Source of the DNA: Duganella sp. CF402
Lineage (GTDB): Bacteria > Pseudomonadota > Gammaproteobacteria > Burkholderiales > Burkholderiaceae_D
Direction of reading: 5' to 3'
DNA: 64,000 bases
Assembly: GCF_900109645.1 (NCBI RefSeq)
Contig: NZ_FOBG01000001.1
Span: 1,488,001-1,552,000, forward strand
The translations under genes and the position numbers were made by a program. Below, in pieces: positions 44,606 to 56,420 of this stretch. The stretch's first letter is position 1; every line of letters begins with the position of its first letter. The notes beneath the pieces were generated by a model, which searched no databases, was not told the origin of the DNA, and worked only from the letters and a program-made list of their open reading frames with translations.

Positions 44606-46562
44606 GCGCAGCCCCTACCGGGCCGACATCGACGGCCTGCGCGCGCTGGCGGTGCTGGCGGTGATCGGCTTCCACCTGGCGCCTAGCTGGCTGCCGGGCG
44701 GGTTTGCCGGGGTCGACGCCTTCTTTGTGATTTCGGGCTACCTGATCACGCGCCTGATCACCGGCGCGCTCGCGCAGCGGCGCTGGCGCCTGGCCGACTT
44801 CTACCAGCACCGCATCATGCGCCTGCTGCCAGCCTACGCGCTGGTGAGCCTGGCCACGCTGGCGGCGGCCAGCTACCTGCTGATCCCGGACGACTACCTG
44901 TTCTACACCACCTCGCTGGCGGCCTCGTGGGCCTTCGTCTCCAACATCTTCTTCTCCATGCTGAGCTGGGGCTACTTCGGCCAGCGCGCCGAGCAGTTCC
45001 CCTTGCTGCACACCTGGTCGCTGTCGGTCGAGGAACAATTCTACTTTGCCTATCCGCTGCTGCTGATGCTGCTGCAGCGCCACTGGCAGCGCTACCTGAC
45101 GCCGCTGCTGGCGCTGCTGGCGCTGGTCACGCTGCTGTGCTCGCAGTGGCAGGCGGACCAGGTCGGCAGCTACTTCCTGCTGCCCTACCGCGCCCACGAA
45201 CTGCTGCTCGGGGCGCTGGTCGCGCGCGTGCCGGCGCAGCGCCAGCCGGGGCCGCGCCAGGCCGGCTATGCCGCGCTGGCCGGCCTGCTGCTGCTGGCCG
45301 CATCGCTGCTGCTGTTGCGCCGCGAGCTGCCCTTCCCCGGCCTGTATTCGCTGCCGCCGTGCCTGGGCGCGGCGCTGCTGCTGTACGGCGGCGCCCGCGC
45401 CAATCCGGTGTCGGCGCAGCTGGGCCGGGCGCCGCTGGTGGCCATCGGGCGGATGTCGTATTCGCTGTACCTGTGGCACTGGCCGGTGCTGTCGCTGCTG
45501 CGCTATCGCCACATCGCGCTCGACGGCGGCGCCGGGCTGGCGGTGCTGGCGCTGATCTTCGCGCTGTCGTGGCTGACCTGGCGCTACGTCGAGGCGCCGC
45601 TGCGGCGGCGCCGCCTGCCGCTGCGCGCCAGCATGCTGCGCTACTATGCGGCGCCGGCCGCCGCCTGCCTGGCGCTCGGCCTGTACTCGTACGCCACCGA
45701 CGGCGCGCCGCAACGCTTTGCGCCGGACGCCCGCGAACTGCTGGCCAGCTATTCCTACGAGCGCGACCTCGGCGGCGCCTGCGCGCTGCGCAGCGGCGTG
45801 GCGGCCACCATCACCGCGGCCTACCTGCGCCGCCACTGCGGGTTTGGCGCGCCGGCCGAGGCCGGCGAGCGGCCAGCCGTGCTGCTGTACGGCGACTCGC
45901 ACGCCCACCATTTCAAGCCGTTTGTCGATCAGCTGGCGCGCCAGGCCGGCATGCGGGCGGTGTACCACATCGCCGGCAGCTGCGAGCCGTTCGACCTGGC
46001 TGAACCGGGCGCGCCGCCGACCGTCTGCCAGCGCCGCAACGCCGACATGCTGGTGCTGGCGCGCCAATACCGCTACGTGGTGCTGGCCGGGCGCTGGCAA
46101 TACCGCGCGCAGGAAGCCCTGTTCGCGCGCCGCCTGCAGCAGGTGGCGCAGGCGCTGGCCGGCGGCGGCACCACGCTGGTGCTGTTCAAGGATAATCCCT
46201 CGACCGACGCCGACCTGTCGCGCTGCGTGCTGTTCCGCCGGCGCGGCTGGCTGCCGGCCGACCGCGACTGCGACTTCCGTTACGCCGACGTGCAGGCCGC
46301 CCAGGGCTCGATGGACCATGAAATCGACCGCCTGCAGGCGGCCATGCCGCAGGTGCGCGTGATCAACGCCAAGCGCGTGATGTGCGACCAGCAGCGCTGC
46401 CTGACCGCGATCGGCAACACCGCGCTGTACAAGGACGGCAATCATCTGAATGCGCCGGCGGCGCGGCTGCTGGCCGAGCGCTATCTGGCGGTGGCGGCCA
46501 ACCCGCTGGCGCCGGCCCCGACGGAAAGGAGGCCCGCCCATGCGCGTGCTGATCGTCCATAA
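44592..46562 (+). CDS. Acyltransferase with SGNH domain (OafA/YrhL-type)
   Basis: About 656 residues from the ATG at 44592, with GGAGG just upstream. The N-terminal acyltransferase-3 domain begins YRADIDGLRALAVLAVIGFH (conserved DGLRA, His in the first helix) and runs to about residue 345 in ten or so membrane helices. The C-terminal part is a soluble SGNH-like domain: LLYGDSHAHHFKPF near 431-444 with the nucleophile Ser, and DGNHLNAPAARLL near 615 with the catalytic Asp/His. Such fusions O-acetylate polysaccharides on the periplasmic side. It implies that the polymer is acylated. The stop overlaps the next gene's start by 23 bases. Confidence 0.9.
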   Translation: MQPAERSPYRADIDGLRALAVLAVIGFHLAPSWLPGGFAGVDAFFVISGYLITRLITGALAQRRWRLADFYQHRIMRLLPAYALVSLATLAAASYLLIPDDYLFYTTSLAASWAFVSNIFFSMLSWGYFGQRAEQFPLLHTWSLSVEEQFYFAYPLLLMLLQRHWQRYLTPLLALLALVTLLCSQWQADQVGSYFLLPYRAHELLLGALVARVPAQRQPGPRQAGYAALAGLLLLAASLLLLRRELPFPGLYSLPPCLGAALLLYGGARANPVSAQLGRAPLVAIGRMSYSLYLWHWPVLSLLRYRHIALDGGAGLAVLALIFALSWLTWRYVEAPLRRRRLPLRASMLRYYAAPAAACLALGLYSYATDGAPQRFAPDARELLASYSYERDLGGACALRSGVAATITAAYLRRHCGFGAPAEAGERPAVLLYGDSHAHHFKPFVDQLARQAGMRAVYHIAGSCEPFDLAEPGAPPTVCQRRNADMLVLARQYRYVVLAGRWQYRAQEALFARRLQQVAQALAGGGTTLVLFKDNPSTDADLSRCVLFRRRGWLPADRDCDFRYADVQAAQGSMDHEIDRLQAAMPQVRVINAKRVMCDQQRCLTAIGNTALYKDGNHLNAPAARLLAERYLAVAANPLAPAPTERRPAHARADRP

Positions 46563-47709
46563 CCGCTACCAGCTGCGCGGTGGCGAAGACGTGGTGGCCG
46601 AGGCCGAGGCGGCGCTGCTGCGCGCCAACGGCGTCGAGGTGCGCGTCTACCAGCGCAGCAACGACGAGCTGCGCGACATGCCCGCCGCGCTGGCGGCGCT
46701 GGCAACGGTGTGGTCGCGGCGCGCGGCGCGCGAGATCGCCGCGCTGTGCCGCGCCCAGCGCCCGGACCTGATCCACTTCCACAACACCTTCCCGCTGATC
46801 TCCGCCGCGCCGTACTGGACGGCGGCGGCGCACGGCATCCCGGTGGTGCAGACCCTGCACAACTTCCGCCTGCTGTGCCCGCAGGCCATGCTGCTGCGCG
46901 ACGGCCGGCCCTGCCACGACTGTGTCGGCCGGCTGCCGTGGCGCGCGGTGACGCACCGCTGCTACCGCGACTCGCTGCTGCAGTCGGGCGTGGCCGCCGG
47001 CGCGCTGGTGGCGCACCGCCTGCTCGGCAGCTACCGCCACCGGGTGCAGGCATATATCGCGCTGAGCCAGTTCAGCCGCCAGCAATACCTGGCCGGCGGC
47101 CTGCCGGCGCAACGCCTGTACGTCAAGCCCAACTTCGTGGCCGACCACGGCGCGCCGCCGGCGCAGCCGCGCAACGGCGGCCTGTTCGTGGGCCGCCTGT
47201 CGGCCGAAAAAGGCGTGGCCGCGCTGGTCAGCGCCAGCGCCCGGCTCGAGCGCAGCGCCGGCCCGCTGCGGGTGGTGGGCGACGGGCCGCTGGCTGCCGC
47301 CGTGCAGGCCGCCCGCCTCGACTACCTGGGCGCGCGCAGTGCGGCCGAGGTGCACGAGCTGATGCGCAGCAGCAGCTTTCTGGTGGCCCCCAGCACCTGC
47401 CTGGAAACCTTCGGGCTGGTGGCGGTGGAAGCCTTTGCCGCCGGCCTGCCGGTGATTGCCAGCGGCCACGGCGGATTGGGCGAACTGGTCGAGGACGGCG
47501 TCACCGGCCTGCATGTACGGCCCGGCGACGCCGCCGACCTGGCGCACGCCATCCGCTGGGCCCAGCACCACCCGGACGCCATGCTGGCCATGGGCCGGGC
47601 CGCCCGCGCCCGCTATCTGGCGCACTACACGCCCCAGCGCAATTTCGATTTATTGCACGCCATCTATCAACACGTGTTGTCCCTGCCAGGAGCCCGCCAT
47701 GCTGCGTAA
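46540..47709 (+). CDS. Glycosyltransferase family 4
   Basis: About 389 residues from MRVLIVHNRYQLRGGED at 46540, with AAAGGAGG at the right distance. This is a GT-B retaining transferase: N-terminal Gly-rich start, DLIHFHNTFPLISAAPYW, then GLFVGRLSAEKGVAALV and the E-x7-E motif CLETFGLVAVEAFAAGLP near 288-304. A Cys-rich insert (CPQAMLLRDGRPCHDCVG) occurs in a related subset of capsule enzymes. It adds a sugar to the lipid-linked precursor in the cytoplasm. It overlaps the acyltransferase gene by 23 bases and the next transferase gene by 11 bases. Confidence 0.9.
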   Translation: MRVLIVHNRYQLRGGEDVVAEAEAALLRANGVEVRVYQRSNDELRDMPAALAALATVWSRRAAREIAALCRAQRPDLIHFHNTFPLISAAPYWTAAAHGIPVVQTLHNFRLLCPQAMLLRDGRPCHDCVGRLPWRAVTHRCYRDSLLQSGVAAGALVAHRLLGSYRHRVQAYIALSQFSRQQYLAGGLPAQRLYVKPNFVADHGAPPAQPRNGGLFVGRLSAEKGVAALVSASARLERSAGPLRVVGDGPLAAAVQAARLDYLGARSAAEVHELMRSSSFLVAPSTCLETFGLVAVEAFAAGLPVIASGHGGLGELVEDGVTGLHVRPGDAADLAHAIRWAQHHPDAMLAMGRAARARYLAHYTPQRNFDLLHAIYQHVLSLPGARHAA

Positions 47710-48463
47710 ACGCCAACTTGTCCTTCACACCAAAATCGATGTACTGACCTGGGAAGCGGCGCTGCAGCGCCTGCTCGAATGGGGGCGCAAGCGTGACCGC
47801 CGCTACGCCTGCATGTGCAATGTCCACTCGGTGGTCACCGCCGCCTACGACAGCGAATTCCAGGCCATCCTCAACCGCGCCGACCTGGCCACGCCAGACG
47901 GCGCGCCGGTGGCGTGGGCGGTGCGCCATTTTACCGGCCAGCCGCAGGTGCGCATCAACGGCCCGGACCTGATGTGGAAAGCCCTGGCCGCCGCCGCCCA
48001 GGCCGGCATCGCGGTGTACTTCTACGGCAGCAGCCCCGCCACGCTGGCCGCGCTGGGGGCCGCCTGCCAGCGTGATTTCCCGGGCCTGCGCATTGCCGGC
48101 AGCGCGGCGCCGCCGTTCCGGCCGCCGACACGCGAGGAAGAGCTGGCAGATATTGCGCGTATCAATGGCAGCGGCGCCGGCCTGGTGTTTGTCAGCCTCG
48201 GCTGTCCCAAGCAGGAGCGCTGGATGGCGCGCAACTGCGCGCTGGTGGCGGCGCCGCTGATCGGCGTCGGCGCCGCCTTCGACTACCACGCCGGCACGCT
48301 GCGGCGCGCGCCGTTGTGGTGGCAGACGCATGGACTGGAATGGCTGTACCGTCTGGGCAAGGAACCGCGCCGGCTGGCCGGCCGCTACCTGGTGGGCAAC
48401 AGCCTGTTCCTGCTGGGCCTGGTGCGCCAGATGCTGTTCCAGCGTCCGCTCAGGCGGCCATGA
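47699..48463 (+). CDS. WecG/TagA/CpsF family glycosyltransferase (GT26)
   Basis: About 254 residues from MLRKRQLVLHTKIDVLTW at 47699. GT26 features are clear: ADLATPDGAPVAWAVRHF near residue 62, INGPDLMW, AGIAVYFYGSS, and a later VFVSLGCPKQERWMA with GVGAAFDYHAGTLRRAPLWWQ. Known members transfer N-acetylmannosamine(-uronate) or glucose to lipid-linked acceptors, often as a second or last step of the repeat unit. No gene for UDP-ManNAc synthesis is in this window, so the donor is unclear; UDP-glucose or another donor is possible. It is coupled on both sides: start in the GT4 gene, stop overlapping the HTH gene. Confidence 0.9.
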   Translation: MLRKRQLVLHTKIDVLTWEAALQRLLEWGRKRDRRYACMCNVHSVVTAAYDSEFQAILNRADLATPDGAPVAWAVRHFTGQPQVRINGPDLMWKALAAAAQAGIAVYFYGSSPATLAALGAACQRDFPGLRIAGSAAPPFRPPTREEELADIARINGSGAGLVFVSLGCPKQERWMARNCALVAAPLIGVGAAFDYHAGTLRRAPLWWQTHGLEWLYRLGKEPRRLAGRYLVGNSLFLLGLVRQMLFQRPLRRP

Positions 48464-48744
48464 AACCGCCGCCCGTGCCCGACGAGCAGGAGTACAGCCC
48501 GGCGCGCTTGCTGGATGTGCTGGTGGCCAGGCTGCGCCTGAAAAATGACGCTGCCCTGTCGCGCCTGCTCGGGGTGGAAGCCCCGACCATCAGCAAGATC
48601 CGTCACAAGCGGCTGCGGGTCGGGGCGGCAATGCTGCTGCGCATGCACGAGGTGAGCCACCTCAGCATTGATGAACTGCGCGCCCTGATGGGCGACCGGC
48701 GCGCGCGCATGCGCTTGCCGGGCACCCTGGGACGCCACCGCTGA
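48460..48744 (+). CDS. Small HTH-like protein at the right end of the polysaccharide operon
   Basis: A 94-residue protein whose ATG overlaps the GT26 stop (ATGA). The core LKNDAALSRLLGVEAPTISK, RHKRLRVGAAMLLRMHEVSH, then LRALMGDRRARMRLPG resembles Cro/C1 HTH proteins and matches the paralogue at 28439-28732 along most of its length. It is the last gene of the long rightward operon. The function is not known; a DNA-binding or structural regulator role in control of the locus is a reasonable inference. The stop abuts the stop of the next minus-strand gene with no spacing. Confidence 0.75.
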   Translation: MKPPPVPDEQEYSPARLLDVLVARLRLKNDAALSRLLGVEAPTISKIRHKRLRVGAAMLLRMHEVSHLSIDELRALMGDRRARMRLPGTLGRHR

Positions 48745-51300
<2,556 letters not shown>

Positions 51301-51714
51301 TTGAAATTTCCTTGTAGAAATAATAAAATACGTTCCGACGTAGCCGCCTTTTTGTTGTGCGGCAATATTAAGTCAGCGTATTTTGAATCCACAAGGAAAA
51401 ATTTCAGATTAGCAATTTTTCATGGAATATCTTTACTTTAAAAAAAATGAAATAATTCCATGCCAAAATGTCCTGATCAATTTCCTATTTCCATGTCTTT
51501 TATACTCTGCACGATTCTGTTTATTAATACTTCCTTGCATTCCTTCCCTATGAGAAACCGCTTCATATCAAAAAATCCGGGATAAAATATTATTTTTAAA
51601 TAAATAAGTTTGTAACGACCATCATAATTGCTGTGATAGCTTGTTTTTCCCCGTTAAAAAAAATTTTGACAATATTTCACCGCGCGCCCAATCCGTATTT
51701 TTTCAGCCCAATAA
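51301..51714. other. AT-rich intergenic region with inverted repeats
   Basis: A 414-base stretch with clearly lower GC than the neighbours, placed in front of the beta-helix gene (minus) and after the deacetylase gene (minus). It holds two perfect 8-bp inverted repeats: GAAAAATT/AATTTTTC (51396-51403, 51414-51421) and CATGGAAT/ATTCCATG (51421-51428, 51455-51462). No gene is supported. It is likely the regulatory region of the beta-helix gene. Confidence 0.6.
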
Positions 51715-52455
51715 TTAGCCAGAAATTTCTTTTGGGAAATAGTGAGCGGCCAACCCTGCGTTGGTCCAGCGCTGGCCGGGCGGCACGGTGCCGGCCACAT
51801 GCCGCAACAAGCCGTCCAACGCCTCCCAGGCGGCCAGCCGTTCGATATCCATGCTGTGAAGCCATAAATGGAACACCCCGCCGCGCGCCAGCGCGTGATC
51901 GAGCATGGCGTGCAGCCGGCCTTGCCACTCCTGGCGCGCCAGCGCGTCCAGCAGCAGCGGGGCGCGCCGCTGCCAGTGGCCGCCGCGAATAAAGTTGCGC
52001 AGGTAGACCGCGCGGCCATGCGGATAAAACTGGCAGCTGGTGGCCAGTTCGAAGCGCCCCGGGCCGGGCCCCAGATGCAGATTGCTGGTGGTCCTCGCAT
52101 AGTGAAAACCGGCCGCCTGTACCATTTGCACGTGTGCCGGCCGGTATTTTCCGCCGGGATAGCAGAATCCCGCCACCCCCTGCCCCAGGATTTGTTCCAG
52201 CGCGGTTTTGCCCCGTTCGATCTGGAACTGCGCCTGGCCGTCATCCAGGCGGCTCAGGAAACAATGGTCGTGCGTATGCGAGCCAATTTCGAAGCCCTGC
52301 GCCAGCTCACGCATCTGTGCGTCCCGCAGCACCGGCCATCCCTCGGTATTGTGAATTGGAAGATAAAACGTCGCATTGATCCCATGACGGGCCAGGTAGT
52401 GCGCCAGCCGCATATCGGCGGGATGGCCATCATCGACAGAGCAGCTAAAAATCAT
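51715..52455 (-). CDS. Polysaccharide deacetylase (NodB/CE4 family)
   Basis: About 246 residues from MIFSCSVDDGHPAD at 52455; the ATG at 52491 adds a basic stretch (MRGGKFKKGIFG) and is less likely. CE4 motifs are visible: SVDDGH (catalytic Asp and metal Asp), SHTHDHCFLS with the H-x3-H metal pair, and CYPGGKYRPAHV. There is no signal peptide, so it may act on cytoplasmic precursors or be exported otherwise. It lies beside the exopolysaccharide locus and may deacetylate an N-acetylated sugar of the polymer. That link is inferred from position. Confidence 0.88.
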   Translation of the reverse strand: MIFSCSVDDGHPADMRLAHYLARHGINATFYLPIHNTEGWPVLRDAQMRELAQGFEIGSHTHDHCFLSRLDDGQAQFQIERGKTALEQILGQGVAGFCYPGGKYRPAHVQMVQAAGFHYARTTSNLHLGPGPGRFELATSCQFYPHGRAVYLRNFIRGGHWQRRAPLLLDALARQEWQGRLHAMLDHALARGGVFHLWLHSMDIERLAAWEALDGLLRHVAGTVPPGQRWTNAGLAAHYFPKEISG

Positions 52456-52758
52456 ACCGAAAATTCCTTTTTTAAATTTCCCGCCACGCATGCATATGTA
52501 GTTTTATCCCTGCGCCAGCGCCAGATATTGCAGATGTTGTGACTTTCATCAGGAAAATTATGAGAAAGACCCGCAACTCCCGGTTATTAGCAGACCAGTC
52601 TGATACTCTGATTAAGCGTTATCCTATTGACACTGCTGCATTTTTGTTTATCTGAATATTTTTTCACCACTCGGCAGCACCGTTCTCATAGTCTTTCATT
52701 TGGCGCCGTATTGCGGTAGCTGGCATTCCCCGAGTTTGTTTATTATCAGGAGATGTTA
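52456..52758. other. AT-rich divergent regulatory region before the Crp-family gene
   Basis: About 300 bases between the divergent deacetylase and regulator genes, rich in A and T with no supported gene. A weak resemblance to the shared locus motif (TTGACACTGCTGCATTT near 52628) is present but not convincing. The AGGAG at 52748-52752 serves the regulator gene. Confidence 0.5.
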
Positions 52759-53544
52759 ATGTTTTCTATGCAGAAAATTTCATTCGATACGAAGACCAGT
52801 ACCAGCGACCATTTGCCTGCGGCGCGGGCGGCACCGCCGCCACCGTCGTATTCGTCGTCGCTGGCCGAGCTATGTTCGTTGCTCAATATGAGCGTCGACC
52901 TGCGCCATCACCACCACTTCCGTCTGCACCACGTGCGGCTGCACCGCGACCAGCAGCTGTACTTGGCCGGGCAGCCCTGCCGGCAGCTGTACGTGGTCAA
53001 GACCGGCTTTCTGAAAGCTGTGCTGCCAGCCGACACGCAGCGTCCGACGGTGGTCGGCTTTCCCATGCGCGGTTCGCTGGTGGGGGTCGAAGGGATCGCC
53101 TCGGGACACCATACGGTTGAGGTGACGGCGCTGTCGGACTGCGAACTGGTGGTGCTGCCGCTCGACACCCTGGCCCTGCTCAGTCGCGAGTGCGTGGGCC
53201 TGAGCCGCAGCATGTGCTTTGTGATGGCCGGCGAGCTGGCGCGCGAACTGTCGATCAGCAAGCGGCGCGGCCTGAGCGCCAAAGCCCGGGTCGGCCGCTT
53301 TCTGCTGGACTGGTCGGAACGTTTCGCCAACATGGGCTACGCACGCAATACATTCAATCTGCCGATGTCGCGCGGCGACATGGGCAGTTACCTGGGCATG
53401 GCGCTGGAGACCGCCACCCGCGCCCTGCTGGCGCTGGAGCACGAGGGCCTGATCAGCACTAACTACCGTACCGTCTGCATTCATGACCGGCAAGCACTGC
53501 TGACCCTGAAGCGGATGCCGCGCCAACGCTGCCGGCCGGATTGA
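52759..53544 (+). CDS. Crp/Fnr family transcriptional regulator
   Basis: About 261 residues from MFSMQKISFDTKTST at 52759; the ATG at 52753 lies too close to AGGAG. After a long Ser/Pro-rich N-terminal extension of about 50 residues comes the cyclic-nucleotide-binding-like fold (LYLAGQPCRQLYVVKTGFLK, GSLVGVEGIASGHHTVEV) and then a C-terminal HTH of Crp type (MSRGDMGSYLGMALETATRALLAL). The Arg-Ser pair that binds cAMP in Crp is not obvious. A c-di-GMP link or another effector is possible. Its place between polysaccharide genes suggests control of them, perhaps through the shared motif, which has a TTGAT-like half-site. Confidence 0.85.
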   Translation: MFSMQKISFDTKTSTSDHLPAARAAPPPPSYSSSLAELCSLLNMSVDLRHHHHFRLHHVRLHRDQQLYLAGQPCRQLYVVKTGFLKAVLPADTQRPTVVGFPMRGSLVGVEGIASGHHTVEVTALSDCELVVLPLDTLALLSRECVGLSRSMCFVMAGELARELSISKRRGLSAKARVGRFLLDWSERFANMGYARNTFNLPMSRGDMGSYLGMALETATRALLALEHEGLISTNYRTVCIHDRQALLTLKRMPRQRCRPD

Positions 53545-53553
53545 CGCGCCATC

Positions 53554-53904
53554 ATGTCTACCGCCTGGATCACGTTCAGCCGCGCGATGAAATACCTGGC
53601 CGGTCCCGGGGACCAGCGGGAGCGCCTTGCCCATGCCTGCAGCGCCGACATGCTGCACATGAAACGAAAGGAAATTCCACAGGAAGTGCGGGCGGAGTTC
53701 GATGCCCTGCTTCACCTGATCGGCAAAAACTGGACCGCCACGGCGACCGCCCCCACCGGGACCGCGCTGGTGCGCGCGCTCAACGATGCGCAGATCGCCC
53801 AGGCAGCCACCAAGGTGCTGGTGATCTACGACCAGTTGACCCGCTACCAACCGACCAGCAGCATGCCATTCACGCTGTCGAATAACCCGAAGGCCGGCGA
53901 ATAG
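53554..53904 (+). CDS. Hypothetical protein
   Basis: A 116-residue protein, soluble and probably helical, starting MSTAWITFSRAMKYLAGPGDQ. It has no signal peptide and no domain I recognise. Parts are amphipathic (EVRAEFDALLHLIGKNW, LNDAQIAQAATKVLVIYDQL). It is placed 9 bases after the Crp-family gene and is probably co-transcribed with it. It ends 8 bases before the shared motif that precedes the GGDEF gene. Function unknown. Confidence 0.55.
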   Translation: MSTAWITFSRAMKYLAGPGDQRERLAHACSADMLHMKRKEIPQEVRAEFDALLHLIGKNWTATATAPTGTALVRALNDAQIAQAATKVLVIYDQLTRYQPTSSMPFTLSNNPKAGE

Positions 53905-53912
53905 CAGCAGCC

Positions 53913-53930
53913 TGACAATCAACAAAAATC
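53913..53930 (+). promoter_or_regulatory. Shared exopolysaccharide-locus motif upstream of the diguanylate cyclase
   Basis: Reads TGACAATCAACAAAAATC. The first 14 bases match the copy at 31151 exactly. It is 21 bases before the ATG at 53952 and 57 bases before the second ATG at 53988, so the later start may be the one used if the motif acts as an upstream site. Confidence 0.6.
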
Positions 53931-53951
53931 TCATGCGGAGGACAGTGCACC

Positions 53952-54911
53952 ATGTTGGTTTCAACCGATCACAGCAGAAGGCAACCCATGCTGCAACTCG
54001 TCCCTGCGCAAGCCATCGCCCAACAACCGCTGCTGGCCAAGGCGCTGGCCGCCACCGCGACGCCAGCGTTGATTGCCGATGCCCACGGCAAGATCGTCTG
54101 GGTCAACCACGCGTTTATCGCCTTCAGCGGCGCCGCCGAGCATGAGCTGCTGGGCCAGCAGGCGCCGATCCTGCGCGATGGCAAGCGCGACAGCAGCGAC
54201 TATGCGCGCGCCTGGCGCGCACTGCAGCGCGGCCACGAGTTGCACAACGAAGTGGCCGGCACCCATCGCAACGGCGCCCGCTACACGGTCGAGGAATTCA
54301 TCACGCCGCTGTTCGACGACGGCGGCGAGATTACCCATTTCTTCGTGATCCGGCATGACATCACGCAACGTACCCAGCACAACGAAAAGATCCAGCATCT
54401 GGCGGACCACGATGACCTGACCGGCTTGCAGAACCGCAGCAAATTCCGCAAGGAGCTGGCCAGCGCCATCGGCCACGCACGGCAGAGTCCGCACATACTG
54501 GCCACGCTGTTTATCGACCTCGATCATTTCAAGCCGGTCAACGACCAGTTGGGCCACGACGTCGGCGACCTGCTGCTGACTGCGATTGCGCACCGCCTGC
54601 GCAACGCGGTGCGCAACGGCGACCTGATTGCGCGCTTCGGCGGCGATGAATTTGCGGTGCTGCTAACCGACCTGCCGGAAGCCGGCGTGGCCGAAGCGCT
54701 GGCGGCCAAGCTGCTGGCGGCGCTGACCCGGCCCTTCCTCCTGCAGAGCCATCGCGTCACCATCAGCGCCAGCATCGGCGTCGCCATCTACCCCCGTGAC
54801 GGCCGGGATGCGCGCACGCTGCTGCTCAAGGCCGACCGCGCGATGTACCGGATCAAGCATGGCGGCGGCAACGGCGTGGCGACGGCGCCGCTGAGCAACG
54901 GCGCTATCTAG
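53952..54911 (+). CDS. Diguanylate cyclase with PAS domain
   Basis: A 319-residue soluble signalling protein; GGAGG precedes the ATG at 53952, and another start at 53988 is possible. A PAS domain covers about residues 30-140 ([17 protein letters not shown], then [20 protein letters not shown] and a PAC-type [10 protein letters not shown]). The GGDEF domain carries an intact active site [11 protein letters not shown] near 230 and an RxxD inhibitory site (RNGD) five residues ahead of it. It should therefore make cyclic di-GMP and be product-inhibited. Cyclic di-GMP commonly switches on exopolysaccharide production, which agrees with its location. It overlaps ugd convergently by 8 bases. Confidence 0.92.
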   Translation: MLVSTDHSRRQPMLQLVPAQAIAQQPLLAKALAATATPALIADAHGKIVWVNHAFIAFSGAAEHELLGQQAPILRDGKRDSSDYARAWRALQRGHELHNEVAGTHRNGARYTVEEFITPLFDDGGEITHFFVIRHDITQRTQHNEKIQHLADHDDLTGLQNRSKFRKELASAIGHARQSPHILATLFIDLDHFKPVNDQLGHDVGDLLLTAIAHRLRNAVRNGDLIARFGGDEFAVLLTDLPEAGVAEALAAKLLAALTRPFLLQSHRVTISASIGVAIYPRDGRDARTLLLKADRAMYRIKHGGGNGVATAPLSNGAI

Positions 54912-56301
54912 CCTCGCCAAGGGCGGCCTGGCCGCCCTCGCCGCTTCTCACCGAACGGCCGATGCTGTGGTATTCAATGCCGGCGTTGAACATCGCCTCG
55001 GGATCGAACAAATTGCGCCCGTCAAACACCACGGCCTGCTTCAGATTCGCCTTCAGCCGCTCCAGGTCCGGGCTGCGGAATGCCTTCCACTCGGTGACGA
55101 TGACCAGCGCCTCGGCCTCCACCAGCGCGTCTGCCGGGCTGTCGGCAAAGCGCACCAGCGCCAGTTCGGTGGCGGACAAATCGAGCGCAAGCACGCGCCG
55201 CGCTTCGGCCATCGCAATCGGATCGTACACCGCCAGCGTCGCGCCGGCATCAATCAGCTGGCGCACCAGCACCCGCGCCGGCGCTTCCCGCATATCGTCA
55301 GTATTGGGCTTGAACGACAAGCCCCAGATGGCGAAATGCTTGCGCTCCAGATTGGCGCCGAAACGCGCCAGCACTTTGTGGCCCAGCACCAGCTTCTGCT
55401 TGTTGTTCACCGACTCGACCGCCCGCAGGATCTGCAGGTCGTGCGCACAATGGCGCGCCGTTTGCAGGAGCGCCTGCACGTCCTTGGGGAAACAGGAACC
55501 GCCGTAGCCGGCGCCGGCGTACAGGAAGCTGTGGCCGATGCGCGGATCGGCACCGATACCGCGCCTGACCACCTCGATGTCGACGCCGACATTTTCCGCC
55601 AGGTTGGCCAGCTCGTTCATGAACGAAATGCGGGTCGCCAGCATGGCATTGGCAGCGTATTTGGTGAACTCGGCCGACAGCACATCCATCCAGACGGTGC
55701 GCTCGTGATTGCGGTTGAATGGCGCGTACAGCCGCTTCATCAGCGCGGCGGCCTGCAAGCCTTCCGGCGCGTTGTCATGGCCGATCACGATGCGGTCCGG
55801 GCGCATGAAATCGTCCAGCGCGGCGCCCTCCTTGAGGAACTCGGGATTGGACACCACCGCGAACCTGGCATTGGCGCCACGTGCGTCGAGCTCGTCCTGG
55901 ATCGCCCGCCGCACGCGCTCGCCCGTGCCGACCGGCACCGTGGATTTGTCGACGATCACCTTGTAGCCCGTCATATGCTTGCCGATGTTGCGGCTGGCGG
56001 CCAGCACATATTGCAGGTCGGCCGAACCGTCTTCGTCGGGCGGGGTGCCGACCGCAATGAACTGCAAATCGCCGTGCGCCACCGAGGCCGCCACGTCGGT
56101 TGAAAACCGCAGCCGGCCGGCAGCGCGGTTGCGCGCCACCACGTCCTCCAGCCCCGGCTCCTGGATCGGAATACCGCCCCGGTTCAGCAGATCGACCTTG
56201 CCCTGGTCGAGGTCGAGGCAGAACACCTCGTTGCCCAACTCGGCCAGACAGGCGCCAGTGACCAAACCTACGTAACCAGTACCGATAATCGTGATTTTCA
56301 T
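54904..56301 (-). CDS. ugd: UDP-glucose 6-dehydrogenase
   Basis: About 465 residues from [16 protein letters not shown] at 56301; the ATG at 56352 is upstream of the fold. NAD-binding GTGYVGL, the segment [19 protein letters not shown], and the catalytic Cys in [14 protein letters not shown] are all present, followed by the C-terminal UDP-binding domain ([15 protein letters not shown]). It oxidises UDP-glucose to UDP-glucuronate with two NAD. Glucuronate gives acidic exopolysaccharides, so it likely serves the locus. It has the shared motif 80 bases upstream. Its stop overlaps the diguanylate cyclase gene's end. Confidence 0.92.
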   Translation of the reverse strand: MKITIIGTGYVGLVTGACLAELGNEVFCLDLDQGKVDLLNRGGIPIQEPGLEDVVARNRAAGRLRFSTDVAASVAHGDLQFIAVGTPPDEDGSADLQYVLAASRNIGKHMTGYKVIVDKSTVPVGTGERVRRAIQDELDARGANARFAVVSNPEFLKEGAALDDFMRPDRIVIGHDNAPEGLQAAALMKRLYAPFNRNHERTVWMDVLSAEFTKYAANAMLATRISFMNELANLAENVGVDIEVVRRGIGADPRIGHSFLYAGAGYGGSCFPKDVQALLQTARHCAHDLQILRAVESVNNKQKLVLGHKVLARFGANLERKHFAIWGLSFKPNTDDMREAPARVLVRQLIDAGATLAVYDPIAMAEARRVLALDLSATELALVRFADSPADALVEAEALVIVTEWKAFRSPDLERLKANLKQAVVFDGRNLFDPEAMFNAGIEYHSIGRSVRSGEGGQAALGEAR

Positions 56302-56381
56302 GGAATTTAGCCCGGCGAGTGAGGGGTCGACACTGACCGCAATTTGCGGCAACAGCTGCTATTTGATATCAGCCCGGCGCC

Positions 56382-56404
56382 GCCGGTTTGCTGATTGTCA
56401 TAAA
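56382..56404 (-). promoter_or_regulatory. Shared exopolysaccharide-locus motif upstream of ugd
   Basis: Read toward ugd, TTTATGACAATCAGCAAA followed by CCGGC. It differs from the copy at 31068-31090 at only a few places, with the CCGGC flank kept as well. It ends about 80 bases from the ugd start. Confidence 0.65.
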
Positions 56405-56420
56405 CTCCCGCCTCGAACGC

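Noticed and set aside
44322-46541. A 739-codon minus-strand frame opposite the polymerase and acyltransferase genes
   Set aside because: Same antisense composition; the plus-strand genes overlap at stops and starts in the normal way and have clear domains.
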